Shown here piece after piece: positions 7,745 to 15,337 of a stretch of 38,098 nucleotides of DNA. Under the pieces are notes generated by a model. It was not told where the DNA came from, did no database searches, and worked only from the letters and a program-made list of their open reading frames with translations. The position numbers were made by a program, and so were the translations under genes. Every line of letters starts with the position of its first letter. Positions within the stretch are counted from its first letter, which is position 1. The DNA is from Lachnospiraceae bacterium (GTDB lineage: Bacteria; Bacillota; Clostridia; Lachnospirales; Lachnospiraceae): the NCBI GenBank assembly GCA_030524635.1, contig JAUNGG010000041.1, positions 1 through 38,098 of the forward strand, in the 5' to 3' direction.

Positions 7745-8317
7745 ATGGAAAAAGTGAATTTAAGCCTTGAAGAAAGAGGAGCGGCGGCCCGTTGGGCCGC
7801 CGATACCACGTGGACGGAGCAGGAGAGATATCTGGAAGATGCAGGTTATATGGAATGTGTAAGGGATATTTTGGAGCATCCCATCTTTCAGTCCATGGAA
7901 GCGTATATCCAGCATGGCTCCACAAGCTGCAAGGCCCATTGTATTCAGGTGTCGTATTTAAGCTATTGTATCTGCCGGAAGTTTGGCTGGGATTACCGTA
8001 AGGCAGCCAGAGCCGGCCTTCTTCATGATCTGTTCCTTTACGACTGGCACACTCATGCCAGAGAAACAGGGAATCATTTTCATGGATTTACCCATCCGAG
8101 AACCGCATTGAACAATGCCAGAAAATATTTTGATCTGACCATAGGAGAGGCAGATATCATTCTCTGCCACATGTGGCCGCTGACACCGATCCCGCCCAAA
8201 TCCATGGCGGGCATGGCAGTTGTATATGCAGATAAGTTGTGCAGCGTGACTGAAACTGCGCTGCAGGTACGCGGATGGTTTGCCGGCAGCGTCCTGCTGA
8301 GAGGACGGGCAGGCTGA
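7745..8317 (+). CDS. HD domain-containing protein
   Basis: A 190-residue soluble protein with an HD-superfamily metal-binding phosphohydrolase domain. SCKAHCIQVSYLSY provides the first histidine, GLLHDLFLYDW is the HD motif, and the later HMWPLTPIPPKSMAG and VYADKLCSV resemble the end of the fold, the last aspartate being in YADK. This matches a family of small HDIG-like hydrolases common in clostridia with no assigned substrate. ATG 7745 is preceded by AAGGA (7733-7737). It stands between glgA and a DUF212 membrane protein on the same strand. The 102-base gap before it holds no convincing terminator or promoter. Confidence 0.82.
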   Translation: MEKVNLSLEERGAAARWAADTTWTEQERYLEDAGYMECVRDILEHPIFQSMEAYIQHGSTSCKAHCIQVSYLSYCICRKFGWDYRKAARAGLLHDLFLYDWHTHARETGNHFHGFTHPRTALNNARKYFDLTIGEADIILCHMWPLTPIPPKSMAGMAVVYADKLCSVTETALQVRGWFAGSVLLRGRAG

Positions 8318-8324
8318 CCGCAGG

Positions 8325-8348
8325 ACATCCGCCCTTTGGGCAGGATGT
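8325..8348. other. Compact stem-loop after the HD-domain gene
   Basis: ACATCC-GCCC (8325-8334), loop TTT, and GGGC-A-GGATGT (8338-8348) form a ten-pair stem with one bulged A. The plus strand has no following T-run, so if it terminates at all it is weak on this strand; on the minus strand it would be preceded, not followed, by T residues. Confidence 0.5.
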
Positions 8349-8386
8349 GGAAAAAAGTTTGTTATGATATAGGAAGTAGGAATTGA

Positions 8387-8848
8387 ATGGATATTTGGCA
8401 GAAGATTCTGGGAAACCAGGTGCTGATGAGCGCTGTAGCAGGCTGGACCGTGGCCCAGGTGTTAAAAACAATCATTGATTGCGTCTTAAATAAAAGTTTT
8501 AATGCAGAGCGGCTTTTCGGTTCAGGCGGAATGCCCAGCTCCCATTCGGCTACCGTGTGCAGTCTTACGGTAGCAGCAGGACTTTGCTTCGGGCTGGAGT
8601 CCTTTGAATTTGCTGTCAGCTTTGTTTTGGCTATGATCGTTATGTACGATGCCATGGGCGTAAGGCGGGAAACTGGAAAACAGGCAAAGCTGCTGAATTC
8701 CATTCTGCTGGAAAATCCGCTGAAGCTAAGCGCCGAGGTACTTCAGGAACGTTTAAAGGAGTATGTAGGCCATACTCCGCTCCAGGTATTCGCCGGAGCT
8801 GTACTGGGAATCGGAATGACATTTGGAATTGACTATTTCTTTTACTAA
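8387..8848 (+). CDS. Divergent PAP2 / DUF212 membrane protein
   Basis: A 153-residue membrane protein of the DUF212 family (COG1963, YuiD of Bacillus), distantly related to PAP2-type acid phosphatases and vanadium haloperoxidases. The signature GSGGMPSSHSATVCSL lies at residues 44-60, and YDAMGVRRETGKQAKLLN follows the third hydrophobic stretch. The C-terminus, HTPLQVFAGAVLGIGMTFGI, is the usual final helix with the conserved HTP. Hydrophobic segments sit around residues 10-27, 56-90 and 135-153. The start ATG is preceded by AGGAAG (8371-8376). Family activity has not been firmly established. A strong terminator follows. Confidence 0.88.
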   Translation: MDIWQKILGNQVLMSAVAGWTVAQVLKTIIDCVLNKSFNAERLFGSGGMPSSHSATVCSLTVAAGLCFGLESFEFAVSFVLAMIVMYDAMGVRRETGKQAKLLNSILLENPLKLSAEVLQERLKEYVGHTPLQVFAGAVLGIGMTFGIDYFFY

Positions 8849-8878
8849 ATTGATGGAATATCATAAGTTGATCAGATA

Positions 8879-8962
8879 AAAAGGTACTGCAAAACCAGGA
8901 ATTCATTTTTGTGAAGGTAGGATTCCGGTTTCCTGGAAGGGCAGTGCCTTTTCTATTTTTAA
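8879..8962 (+). terminator. Long terminator hairpin before recA
   Basis: AAAAGGTACTGC (8879-8890) pairs with GCAGTGCCTTTT (8941-8952) with one T-G wobble, and inner CCAGGA (8895-8900) pairs with TCCTGG (8931-8936). It is followed by CTATTTTT, and it isolates recA from upstream transcription. Confidence 0.75.
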
Positions 8963-9069
8963 AAAACAAAATATATGGCATTGCACAATGCATCATGTAT
9001 ACAATGTAAAAATATGGAAAATCATCTTGCTTTTTCTGCCCTTCTATGCTATCTTATTAGAAGAAGTAT

Positions 9070-9098
9070 TTGACTTTTCCCCGTACCTGTACTATACT
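9070..9098 (+). promoter_or_regulatory. Sigma-A promoter of recA
   Basis: TTGACT (9070-9075), a 17-base spacer and TATACT (9093-9098). The predicted start near 9105 lies just before the LexA-like box. Confidence 0.8.
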
Positions 9099-9110
9099 AT
9101 AACCAAGAAA

Positions 9111-9124
9111 CAAACATCTGTTCG
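9111..9124 (+). promoter_or_regulatory. LexA (SOS) operator of recA
   Basis: CAAACATCTGTTCG matches the Gram-positive SOS box CGAACRNRYGTTCG at 12 of 14 positions. It lies just downstream of the predicted transcription start and three bases before the ribosome binding site GGAGG (9128-9132), where bound LexA would block transcription. Confidence 0.75.
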
Positions 9125-9137
9125 AATGGAGGATCAC

Positions 9138-10343
9138 ATGGAAAGAGACGAGAAATTAAAAGCCCTTGATGCGGCGATCACACAGATAGAAAAAGCATAC
9201 GGAAAGGGTTCCGTTATGAAGCTGGGAGATTCCCGGACGAATATGAATATTGAGACAGTCCCCACCGGTTCTCTCAGCCTTGATATTGCCCTGGGACTGG
9301 GGGGCGTGCCCAAGGGAAGAGTGGTGGAGATTTATGGACCGGAGTCCAGCGGTAAGACCACTGTTGCTTTGCACATGGTAGCCGAGGTGCAGAAGAGAGG
9401 CGGCATTGCCGGGTTTATTGATGCTGAGCACGCTCTGGATCCGGTTTATGCGAAGAACATCGGCGTTGACATTGATAATCTGTACATATCCCAGCCGGAT
9501 AACGGGGAGCAGGCTTTGGAGATCACAGAGACCATGGTCCGCTCCGGCGCTGTGGATATCGTTATTGTGGACTCGGTTGCGGCGCTGGTACCGAAGGCGG
9601 AGATCGACGGTGATATGGGAGATTCCCATGTAGGTCTTCAGGCCAGACTGATGTCACAGGCCTTGAGAAAGCTGACTGCCATTATCAGCAAATATAACTG
9701 CATCGTTATTTTCATCAACCAGCTTCGTGAGAAGGTGGGGATTATGTTCGGCAATCCGGAGACCACTACCGGCGGCCGTGCATTGAAGTTTTATTCCTCC
9801 GTGCGTCTGGATGTGCGCCGTGTTGAATCCTTAAAGCAGGGCGGCGAGGTGATCGGCAATCATGTCCGCGTAAAGGTAGTAAAGAATAAGATTGCACCGC
9901 CGTTTAAGGAAGCAGAGTTTGATATCATGTTTGGAAAGGGAATTTCCACCGAGGGAGATATCCTGGATCTGGCAGCCAAGGAGAATATCATAGAGAAGAG
10001 CGGCGCCTGGTATGCATATAACGGCGCTAAGATCGGGCAGGGCCGTGAGAATGCAAAGACCTATCTCCGCGAGCATCCGGAAATGCGGGACGAGGTAGAG
10101 AAGAAGGTGAGGATCCGTTATGGACTGATTCCAGAGGAAGATGCTTCGACACCTGCCAAGTCAGGAACGGCAGCACGGTCCAAAGCAGATCCGGCAGCCA
10201 GGGCAGAGAACACTGCGAAAGCAGAGAGCACAGGTAAGGGAGAGGGTGCAGGAAAGGCAGAGGGTCCGGCAGCACTGGGAGCAGCGGCAGCTTCGTCAAT
10301 GTCCGGGACAGTAGAACTGCCGGATGCATTTGATGAAGAATAG
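9138..10343 (+). CDS. recA: Recombinase RecA
   Basis: The strand-exchange protein of homologous recombination and co-protease for LexA, 401 residues. It begins [20 protein letters not shown], with Walker A GPESSGKT at residues 67-74. The make-ATP-work and RecA signature regions follow ([18 protein letters not shown], then [21 protein letters not shown]). The core ends near residue 336 ([11 protein letters not shown]). It is followed by about 65 residues rich in Ala, Gly, Lys and Glu with near-repeats such as [12 protein letters not shown] and KAEGPAA, and an acidic end DAFDEE; most RecA proteins stop about 50 residues earlier. GGAGG (9128-9132) sets ATG 9138; the longer upstream frame includes the promoter and is not coding. 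Promoter and SOS box precede it and recX follows. Confidence 0.98.
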   Translation: MERDEKLKALDAAITQIEKAYGKGSVMKLGDSRTNMNIETVPTGSLSLDIALGLGGVPKGRVVEIYGPESSGKTTVALHMVAEVQKRGGIAGFIDAEHALDPVYAKNIGVDIDNLYISQPDNGEQALEITETMVRSGAVDIVIVDSVAALVPKAEIDGDMGDSHVGLQARLMSQALRKLTAIISKYNCIVIFINQLREKVGIMFGNPETTTGGRALKFYSSVRLDVRRVESLKQGGEVIGNHVRVKVVKNKIAPPFKEAEFDIMFGKGISTEGDILDLAAKENIIEKSGAWYAYNGAKIGQGRENAKTYLREHPEMRDEVEKKVRIRYGLIPEEDASTPAKSGTAARSKADPAARAENTAKAESTGKGEGAGKAEGPAALGAAAASSMSGTVELPDAFDEE

Positions 10344-10391
10344 GATTTCAAATAGGCAGATGCATTGTATGGTACAGAAAGGAACAGACTC

Positions 10392-11006
10392 ATGGTGATC
10401 ACATCCGTAGTGAGCCTGGATAAGAAAAGGAGCAGGGTCCTGCTGGATCAGGACCTTGCCCTTGTTTTATATCCTGGAGATTTACAGCAGTTTCATATCG
10501 AGGAAGGCGGCCAGCTGGAGGAGGCCCAATATCGAGTTTTGGTGGATACTGTTTTAAAGCCGAGGGCCAGAGAGCGTGTACTTCGAACCCTTCAGGTATC
10601 GGATCGGACAGAAAGGGAACTGGAAAGCCTGCTGAGACGTGAGGGATACCCCAATGAGGTGACAGCAGATGCCATTGCCATGGTGAAGCGGTATCATTAT
10701 ATTGATGATCAGGCTTATGGAGAGCGGTATGTGGAGGATAAAAGCCGCAGAAAAAGCCGGAAGCAGCTGATAGTTGATATGCAGAAGAAAGGCTTCTCCA
10801 GGGATTTGATTGATGATCTGCTGGAGGAGCATCCCATAGATGAGAAGGAGCAGATCCGGGCCATTTTGGAAAAGAAGGGATATCATCCAGGCGATGAACT
10901 GGACCGGCAGCAGTACGGGAAATTGGCTGGAATGCTGGCGAGAAAAGGGTATTCCTACGATTCGATTTCAGAGGTGCTGCGGGCACCGGAGACATCCTTT
11001 GACTAA
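10392..11006 (+). CDS. recX: Regulatory protein RecX
   Basis: A 204-residue RecX-family protein, which binds RecA filaments and tunes recombination activity. It consists of helical three-helix repeats: RVLRTLQVSDRTERELESLL, then the family core MVKRYHYIDDQAYGERYVED (residues 98-117), then KSRKQLIVDMQKKGFS, and a last repeat ILEKKGYHPGD. The N-terminal part, about 60 residues of beta-like sequence (TSVVSLDKKRSRVLLDQD), is common in clostridial RecX. ATG 10392 follows AGAAAGGA; the open frame extends further up without a site. It starts 48 bases after the recA stop with no terminator between, so both are probably one SOS-regulated unit. Confidence 0.93.
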   Translation: MVITSVVSLDKKRSRVLLDQDLALVLYPGDLQQFHIEEGGQLEEAQYRVLVDTVLKPRARERVLRTLQVSDRTERELESLLRREGYPNEVTADAIAMVKRYHYIDDQAYGERYVEDKSRRKSRKQLIVDMQKKGFSRDLIDDLLEEHPIDEKEQIRAILEKKGYHPGDELDRQQYGKLAGMLARKGYSYDSISEVLRAPETSFD

Positions 11007-11082
11007 TTTCGTCAAAATTTGCTGAGATCTTCCTAAATATTGTTTAAATTGTCCGAATAAAACGGAAAACTTACTAATATAC

Positions 11083-11111
11083 TTGACATAATACCGAAAA
11101 ACGTTTAAACT
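11083..11111 (+). promoter_or_regulatory. Promoter of the RNase Y gene
   Basis: A perfect TTGACA (11083-11088), a 17-base spacer and TAAACT (11106-11111); an alternative -10, TATACT (11112-11117), is too far from that -35. The start codon is 47 bases downstream. Confidence 0.6.
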
Positions 11112-11145
11112 TATACTGTTGTATTCGTACAATGAAAATTAAATA

Positions 11146-11158
11146 AGGAGGTGCTCCT
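11146..11158 (+). promoter_or_regulatory. Small hairpin over the rny ribosome binding site
   Basis: AGGAG (11146-11150), loop GTG, CTCCT (11154-11158). The 5' arm is the Shine-Dalgarno sequence itself and the 3' arm ends directly before the GTG start codon. Five pairs with a three-base loop is weak, but folding would hide the ribosome site. Confidence 0.4.
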
Positions 11159-12703
11159 GTGTCACCAATAATAGCTGCATTGTTAACTTTAGTTATCGTT
11201 GCACCTATTACCTGGGTTGTGTCCATTTCGTATCAGAAGAAGACCTATGAAAGCAAGGTTGGTTCTGCGGAAGAGAAATCCAGAGAGATAATAGATGAAG
11301 CGTTAAAGGTAGCAGAGACAAAGAAGCGAGAAGCTCTCCTGGAAGCGAAAGAAGAGTCCTTAAAGACTAAGAATGAGCTGGAAAAAGAAACCAAGGAAAG
11401 AAGAGCAGAACTTCAGCGTTATGAACGACGTGTATTGAGCAAGGAAGAGAACGTAGAAAAGAAAGCAGATGCCCTTGAGAAGAGGGAATCGGGTTTACAG
11501 CAAAGAGAGGATGCCCTGAATAAGAGAAGTGTGGAAGTAGATGCACTTTATGACAAGGGGATACAGGAACTGGAGAAAATTTCAGGACTGACCTCCGAAC
11601 AGGCAAAAGAATATCTTTTAAAATCTGTTGAAGACGATGTAAAACACGATACTGCGAAGTTAGTAAAGGAACTGGAAAACAAAGCCAAGGAAGAAGCAGA
11701 CCGGAAGGCCAAGGATTATATCGTAACCGCGATCCAGAGATGTGCGGCTGACCATGTAGCCGAGACCACAGTTTCGGTTGTACAGCTTCCCAATGATGAG
11801 ATGAAGGGCCGGATCATTGGACGAGAAGGCCGAAATATTCGTACATTAGAGACGATGACTGGTGTGGAGCTGATCATTGATGATACTCCGGAAGCAGTCG
11901 TATTATCTGGATTTGATCCAATTCGAAGAGAAGTAGCAAGGATTGCATTGGAACGACTGATTGTAGACGGACGTATCCACCCGGCTAGAATCGAAGAGAT
12001 GGTAGAGAAAGCACAGAAGGAAGTCGAGACCATGATGAGGGAAGAGGGCGAGGCGGCTACCCTGGAGGTAGGCGTTCACGGCATTCATCCGGAACTGGTG
12101 AAGCTTCTGGGTAAGATGAAATTTAGGACCAGCTATGGCCAGAATGCATTAAAGCATTCCATCGAAGTGGCGCAGCTTTCCGGGCTGCTGGCAGCTGAGA
12201 TGGGGCTGGATGTGCGTGTGGCAAAGCGGGCCGGTTTATTACATGACATTGGTAAATCCGTTGACCATGAGCAGGAAGGAACTCATGTACAGCTTGGTGT
12301 AGAGTTATGCCGGAAGTACAAGGAGTCTGCAACTGTGATTAATGCAGTGGAGTCCCATCATGGCGACGTTGAGCCTCAGAGTTTGATTGCCTGTATCGTA
12401 CAGGCTGCAGATACCATTTCTGCCGCCAGACCAGGTGCGAGAAGGGAAACTTTGGAAACATATACCAACAGATTGAAGCAGTTAGAAGATATCGCAACTT
12501 CCTTTAAGGGAGTAGACAAGTCTTTTGCTATTCAGGCAGGACGGGAAGTCCGCATTATGGTAGTTCCGGAACATGTCAGCGATGACGATATGGTATTGCT
12601 GGCGCGGGATATTTCCAAGCGGATTGAAAATGAACTTGAGTATCCAGGGCAGATTAAGGTAAATGTAATCCGTGAATCTCGGGTTACTGATTATGCAAAA
12701 TAA
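11159..12703 (+). CDS. rny: Ribonuclease Y
   Basis: The membrane-anchored endoribonuclease that starts mRNA decay in many Firmicutes, 514 residues. One N-terminal membrane helix lies at residues 3-24 ([18 protein letters not shown]). A long charged coiled coil at about 35-190 is rich in Glu and Lys (EKREALL-type heptads). A KH domain follows, with [18 protein letters not shown], and then the HD domain with the metal-binding motif [12 protein letters not shown] and later [10 protein letters not shown]. The C-terminus, [14 protein letters not shown], is diagnostic. Start GTG 11159 is set by AAGGAGG (11145-11151). Length is normal for the family. It has its own promoter and a terminator-like hairpin after the stop. 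Confidence 0.97.
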   Translation: MSPIIAALLTLVIVAPITWVVSISYQKKTYESKVGSAEEKSREIIDEALKVAETKKREALLEAKEESLKTKNELEKETKERRAELQRYERRVLSKEENVEKKADALEKRESGLQQREDALNKRSVEVDALYDKGIQELEKISGLTSEQAKEYLLKSVEDDVKHDTAKLVKELENKAKEEADRKAKDYIVTAIQRCAADHVAETTVSVVQLPNDEMKGRIIGREGRNIRTLETMTGVELIIDDTPEAVVLSGFDPIRREVARIALERLIVDGRIHPARIEEMVEKAQKEVETMMREEGEAATLEVGVHGIHPELVKLLGKMKFRTSYGQNALKHSIEVAQLSGLLAAEMGLDVRVAKRAGLLHDIGKSVDHEQEGTHVQLGVELCRKYKESATVINAVESHHGDVEPQSLIACIVQAADTISAARPGARRETLETYTNRLKQLEDIATSFKGVDKSFAIQAGREVRIMVVPEHVSDDDMVLLARDISKRIENELEYPGQIKVNVIRESRVTDYAK

Positions 12704-12713
12704 GAAAACAAGG

Positions 12714-12752
12714 GAAGCTTTATGAACGATTGTGTTCATAAGGCTTCTTTTT
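12714..12752 (+). terminator. Terminator between rny and proC
   Basis: GAAGCTTTATGAAC (12714-12727) pairs with GTTCATAAGGCTTC (12734-12747) apart from one internal T-G position, and is followed by TTTTT. It ends about 17 bases before the proC start. Confidence 0.75.
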
Positions 12753-12768
12753 ACAAGGAGGGAAATTT

Positions 12769-13566
12769 ATGGATCGAATCGGATTTATTGGTATGGGCAA
12801 TATGGGATCTGCAATTATGAAAGGATTGTTAAGCCACGGATTTGGTGCATCAGAAATCCTTTTCACAGATGTTAATGAGGCACAGCGGGAAAAGATAACG
12901 GCGGAAACCGGAGTGACCGGCCTGACCTCCAATGAAGAGTGTGTAAGGTCGGTGAAATACCTGGTGCTTGCTGTTAAGCCGCAGTACTATGCAGGCGTTT
13001 TAAAGGAGATCATGCCGGTGCTTCATTCAGAGCAGGTGATCATTTCCATCGCACCGGGAAAGACCATCAGCTATCTGAAGGAGGAATTAGGCGAGGATAA
13101 GCGGATCGTCCGGGCGATGCCCAATACCCCGGCTCTGGTGGGAGAGGGAATGACAGGAGCAGCATTTGACGAAACTGCATTTACCCAGGAAGAGCAGCAG
13201 ATGCTTCAACGTTTTTTTACCTCCTTCGGAAAGATGGAAAAGGTAGAAGAACGGCTGCTGGATGCAGTGGCCTGTGCCAGCGGCAGCTCCCCGGCTTATG
13301 TGTATATGTTTATTGAAGCGCTGGCTGACGGTGCAGTCAAGTGCGGACTGCCCAGAAAGCAGGCATATGAGATGGTGGCCCAGACGGTGCTGGGCAGCGC
13401 GAAGATGGTGCTGGAAACCGGAAAGCATCCAGGAGAATTAAAGGATATGGTCTGCTCACCTGGCGGAACCACCATAGCAGCAGTGGAGGCTCTGGAGCAG
13501 TGGGGTTTTCGGAATGCATTGATGAAGGCAACCGATGCCTGCTTTGATCGGTGCAAAACCATTTAG
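12769..13566 (+). CDS. proC: Pyrroline-5-carboxylate reductase
   Basis: Catalyses the last step of proline synthesis, the NAD(P)H-dependent reduction of pyrroline-5-carboxylate, in the cytoplasm. The 265-residue protein begins with the Rossmann motif GFIGMGNMGSAI (residues 5-16). The middle has IVRAMPNTPALVGEGMTG, and the signature region is ASGSSPAYVYMFIEALADGA followed by VKCGLPRKQAYEM, with SPGGTTIAAVEALEQWGFR near the end. Length and motifs are standard. AAGGAGG (12755-12761) gives the start. It follows a terminator, so it needs either read-through or a promoter I did not find in the short gap. Confidence 0.97.
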   Translation: MDRIGFIGMGNMGSAIMKGLLSHGFGASEILFTDVNEAQREKITAETGVTGLTSNEECVRSVKYLVLAVKPQYYAGVLKEIMPVLHSEQVIISIAPGKTISYLKEELGEDKRIVRAMPNTPALVGEGMTGAAFDETAFTQEEQQMLQRFFTSFGKMEKVEERLLDAVACASGSSPAYVYMFIEALADGAVKCGLPRKQAYEMVAQTVLGSAKMVLETGKHPGELKDMVCSPGGTTIAAVEALEQWGFRNALMKATDACFDRCKTI

Positions 13567-13642
13567 CTTTCTGCGGTGCAGGAACATTTCGCTTTCAGTG
13601 GGGATGGATATCAGATTTAATTTGGAAAAGGAGAGGAATACG

Positions 13643-14224
13643 ATGGATGAGAAGAAGCGTGCAGAGGGAAATCAGCAGGAGGCGATGCCGCCGGTGATCC
13701 GTTTAGGACGGGAATTAAAGTATCAGGGAACGATTTTAAAGATTTATGAGGACCGGGTGATTGCAAATGGTCATGAGTGCAGATGGGATTTTATTCATCA
13801 TGATGGAGCAGCAGCAGTGATTCCGGTTACAGATGAGGGAAAGATCCTGATGGTTCGCCAGTACCGGAATGCATTGGACCGGTTTACGCTGGAAATCCCG
13901 GCTGGTAAGCTGGATGAGCCTGGGGAACCTACGCTGGAGTGTGCCACCAGGGAACTGGAGGAGGAAACCGGGTTCCGGGCGGGCAGCATGGAATTTTTGA
14001 TCAGCGTGAATACAACCATCGCATTCTGTGATGAGCATATTGATATCTATCTGGCCAGAGATCTGAAACCGTCTCATCAGCATTTAGATGAGGATGAGGT
14101 GATCCAGGTGGAGAGCTGGGAGCTGAAGGATCTGGAGGATCTGATCTTTGCCGGCAAGATAACCGATGCAAAGACTATTGCTGCCATCACCGCATACGCC
14201 CGCAAATATTGTTCTGGCAGGTAG
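13643..14224 (+). CDS. Nudix ADP-ribose pyrophosphatase
   Basis: A 193-residue Nudix hydrolase resembling NudF, which splits ADP-ribose into AMP and ribose 5-phosphate. The domain begins after a beta-hairpin (ILKIYEDRVIANG) and includes the Nudix box, AGKLDEPGEPTLECATRELE followed directly by EETGF, with the paired glutamates that bind metal. The preceding VRQYRNALDRFTLEIPAGK is typical of ADP-ribose pyrophosphatases. AAAAGGAGAGG (13626-13636) sets ATG 13643; ATG 13602 is in frame but has no such site. Nudix gene, spoIIM and xerD also occur in this order, with insertions, in Bacillus (nudF-spoIIM-xerD), which supports the assignment. Confidence 0.92.
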   Translation: MDEKKRAEGNQQEAMPPVIRLGRELKYQGTILKIYEDRVIANGHECRWDFIHHDGAAAVIPVTDEGKILMVRQYRNALDRFTLEIPAGKLDEPGEPTLECATRELEEETGFRAGSMEFLISVNTTIAFCDEHIDIYLARDLKPSHQHLDEDEVIQVESWELKDLEDLIFAGKITDAKTIAAITAYARKYCSGR

Positions 14225-14254
14225 ATGGAGCATTTCCACAGCATGAAGATAAGG

Positions 14255-14336
14255 ACCTCCCGCATAGTATTCCATAAGACTGTTGTGAAGAAATCGGATC
14301 GTCATGGCAGCGGAATCCATATGCGGGAGGTTTTTT
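14255..14336 (+). terminator. Terminator-shaped hairpin whose 3' arm is the spoIIM ribosome site
   Basis: A perfect 12-base arm ACCTCCCGCATA (14255-14266) pairs with TATGCGGGAGGT (14320-14331); above an internal loop ATTCC (14269-14273) pairs with GGAAT (14312-14316). The T-run is 14331-14336, immediately followed by ATG 14337. GGGAGG (14325-14330) in the descending arm is also the best ribosome binding site for spoIIM. Confidence 0.8.
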
Positions 14337-14891
14337 ATGGCGAAAATGCTTGGAAAAATAGCAGGGAGAGGGGCGGGAAGGGCAACGGGAAAAACAGGTG
14401 CCTGGTCTGTGGGAAATGGAGAGATGTTTCTGCTTTGTTTTCTGGCAGGAATCTTAGGCGGAACCATCGCAGGAAATATGGGCCTGTTGGTAAAGGATCT
14501 GCCTGCATCATCGGCTGCCGGCAGCAAGGAACGCTTTTTTTATATCTGCCGGCAGCGGGCGGGGGAAGGAGCAGCAGGGTGGCTGTTCGGACTGACTGTC
14601 TGTGCGGCGCCATGCTTCTGGCTGCTGGCAGGATATCTGGGATTTTCAATGGCATGGATTATTACTTGCTACACGGCATCCCTGGGGGTGCTGGGGCTGC
14701 CGGGATTTCTTCTGTCCTGCTTTCCGCAGTGGCTCTTTTATGTTCCAGCCTGGTATCTTCTGATATGGTGGGGATTAAACGGTCCCGTCAGGCTGCGGCT
14801 TTTGCCGGCCATGCTGGTGCTGGCACTGCTTTGTCTGGGGGCAGGAGCGGAGACCTTTATTCATCCATTGGTTATGGGGCTTTTGGTTTAG
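14337..14891 (+). CDS. spoIIM: Stage II sporulation protein M
   Basis: A 184-residue membrane protein of the SpoIIM/DUF95 family, part of the SpoIID-SpoIIM-SpoIIP machine that remodels septal peptidoglycan for engulfment of the forespore. After a basic N-terminus there are about five hydrophobic segments: FLLCFLAGILGGTIAGN (about residues 31-47), WLFGLTVCAAPCFWLLAGYL, the family core GFSMAWIITCYTASLGVLGL, then SCFPQWLFYVPAWYLLIWW with the P-x-x-LFY-x-PA pattern, and a C-terminal helix. Position between a nudF-like gene and xerD agrees with Bacillus. ATG 14337 has GGGAGG six bases upstream; in-frame ATG 14304 would add 11 residues but has no ribosome site. Confidence 0.8.
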   Translation: MAKMLGKIAGRGAGRATGKTGAWSVGNGEMFLLCFLAGILGGTIAGNMGLLVKDLPASSAAGSKERFFYICRQRAGEGAAGWLFGLTVCAAPCFWLLAGYLGFSMAWIITCYTASLGVLGLPGFLLSCFPQWLFYVPAWYLLIWWGLNGPVRLRLLPAMLVLALLCLGAGAETFIHPLVMGLLV

Positions 14892-15030
14892 TGTGCTGAC
14901 ACGATTAAGAGCGTGATAAAAAATAAAAAGCCGGGCAACAAGATATTGAGAGCAGGAAATAATGTCTTGGCATATGTTGTATCTTTTATGTAAATCAAGA
15001 AAAAAATCAGGAAAAGTGGGAAAAATGTGT

Positions 15031-15059
15031 TTGATTTTATCGAAATATGTATATATAAT
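15031..15059 (+). promoter_or_regulatory. Sigma-A promoter upstream of xerD
   Basis: TTGATT (15031-15036), a 17-base spacer and a perfect TATAAT (15054-15059), in an AT-rich setting. It lies about 280 bases before the xerD start. Confidence 0.65.
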
Positions 15060-15162
15060 GTAATTTACAGGCCTGATTTGATCTCAATTTGCGGCAGATT
15101 TTCCATGTTTAAGATGGTAAAGGATTGTTCGGACAGAGCGGTGTGGGAATGATTTTGATGGC

Positions 15163-15204
15163 AGAAGCATAGGGCTTTCCGGTTTTGGGAAATTCCTATG
15201 CTTT
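15163..15204 (+). other. Stem-loop in the xerD leader
   Basis: AAGCATAGG (15165-15173) pairs perfectly with CCTATGCTT (15195-15203); inside, TTTCC (15176-15180) can pair with GGGAAA (15187-15192). There is no T-run after it, so it is not a standard terminator. It may be a leader RNA structure. Confidence 0.55.
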
Positions 15205-15337
15205 CGATTGTCTAAAAATGGATTTGATGGATCTGCACAGATGGAACGTAACGGAGCGGTACCAAGCTGTAAGGTATGGAACTGGTACGATACAAAGGAA
15301 GATGGCACAGGCGGGATGAATGTATGAGGGATGGACG

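Larger units (their letters stand above)
14892..15337 (+). other. Intergenic region with xerD promoter and long leader
   Basis: 446 bases without a recognisable gene. The promoter at 15031-15059 would give a leader of about 270 bases before xerD. It contains the stem-loop at 15163-15204 and a seven-codon frame from ATG 15149. No known riboswitch was recognised. The minus-strand frames here are not supported by any ribosome site. Confidence 0.5.

Noticed and set aside
14225-14899. 224-codon plus-strand frame overlapping spoIIM
   Set aside because: It runs through the terminator hairpin and then through spoIIM in another frame; the spoIIM frame shows the expected membrane segments.
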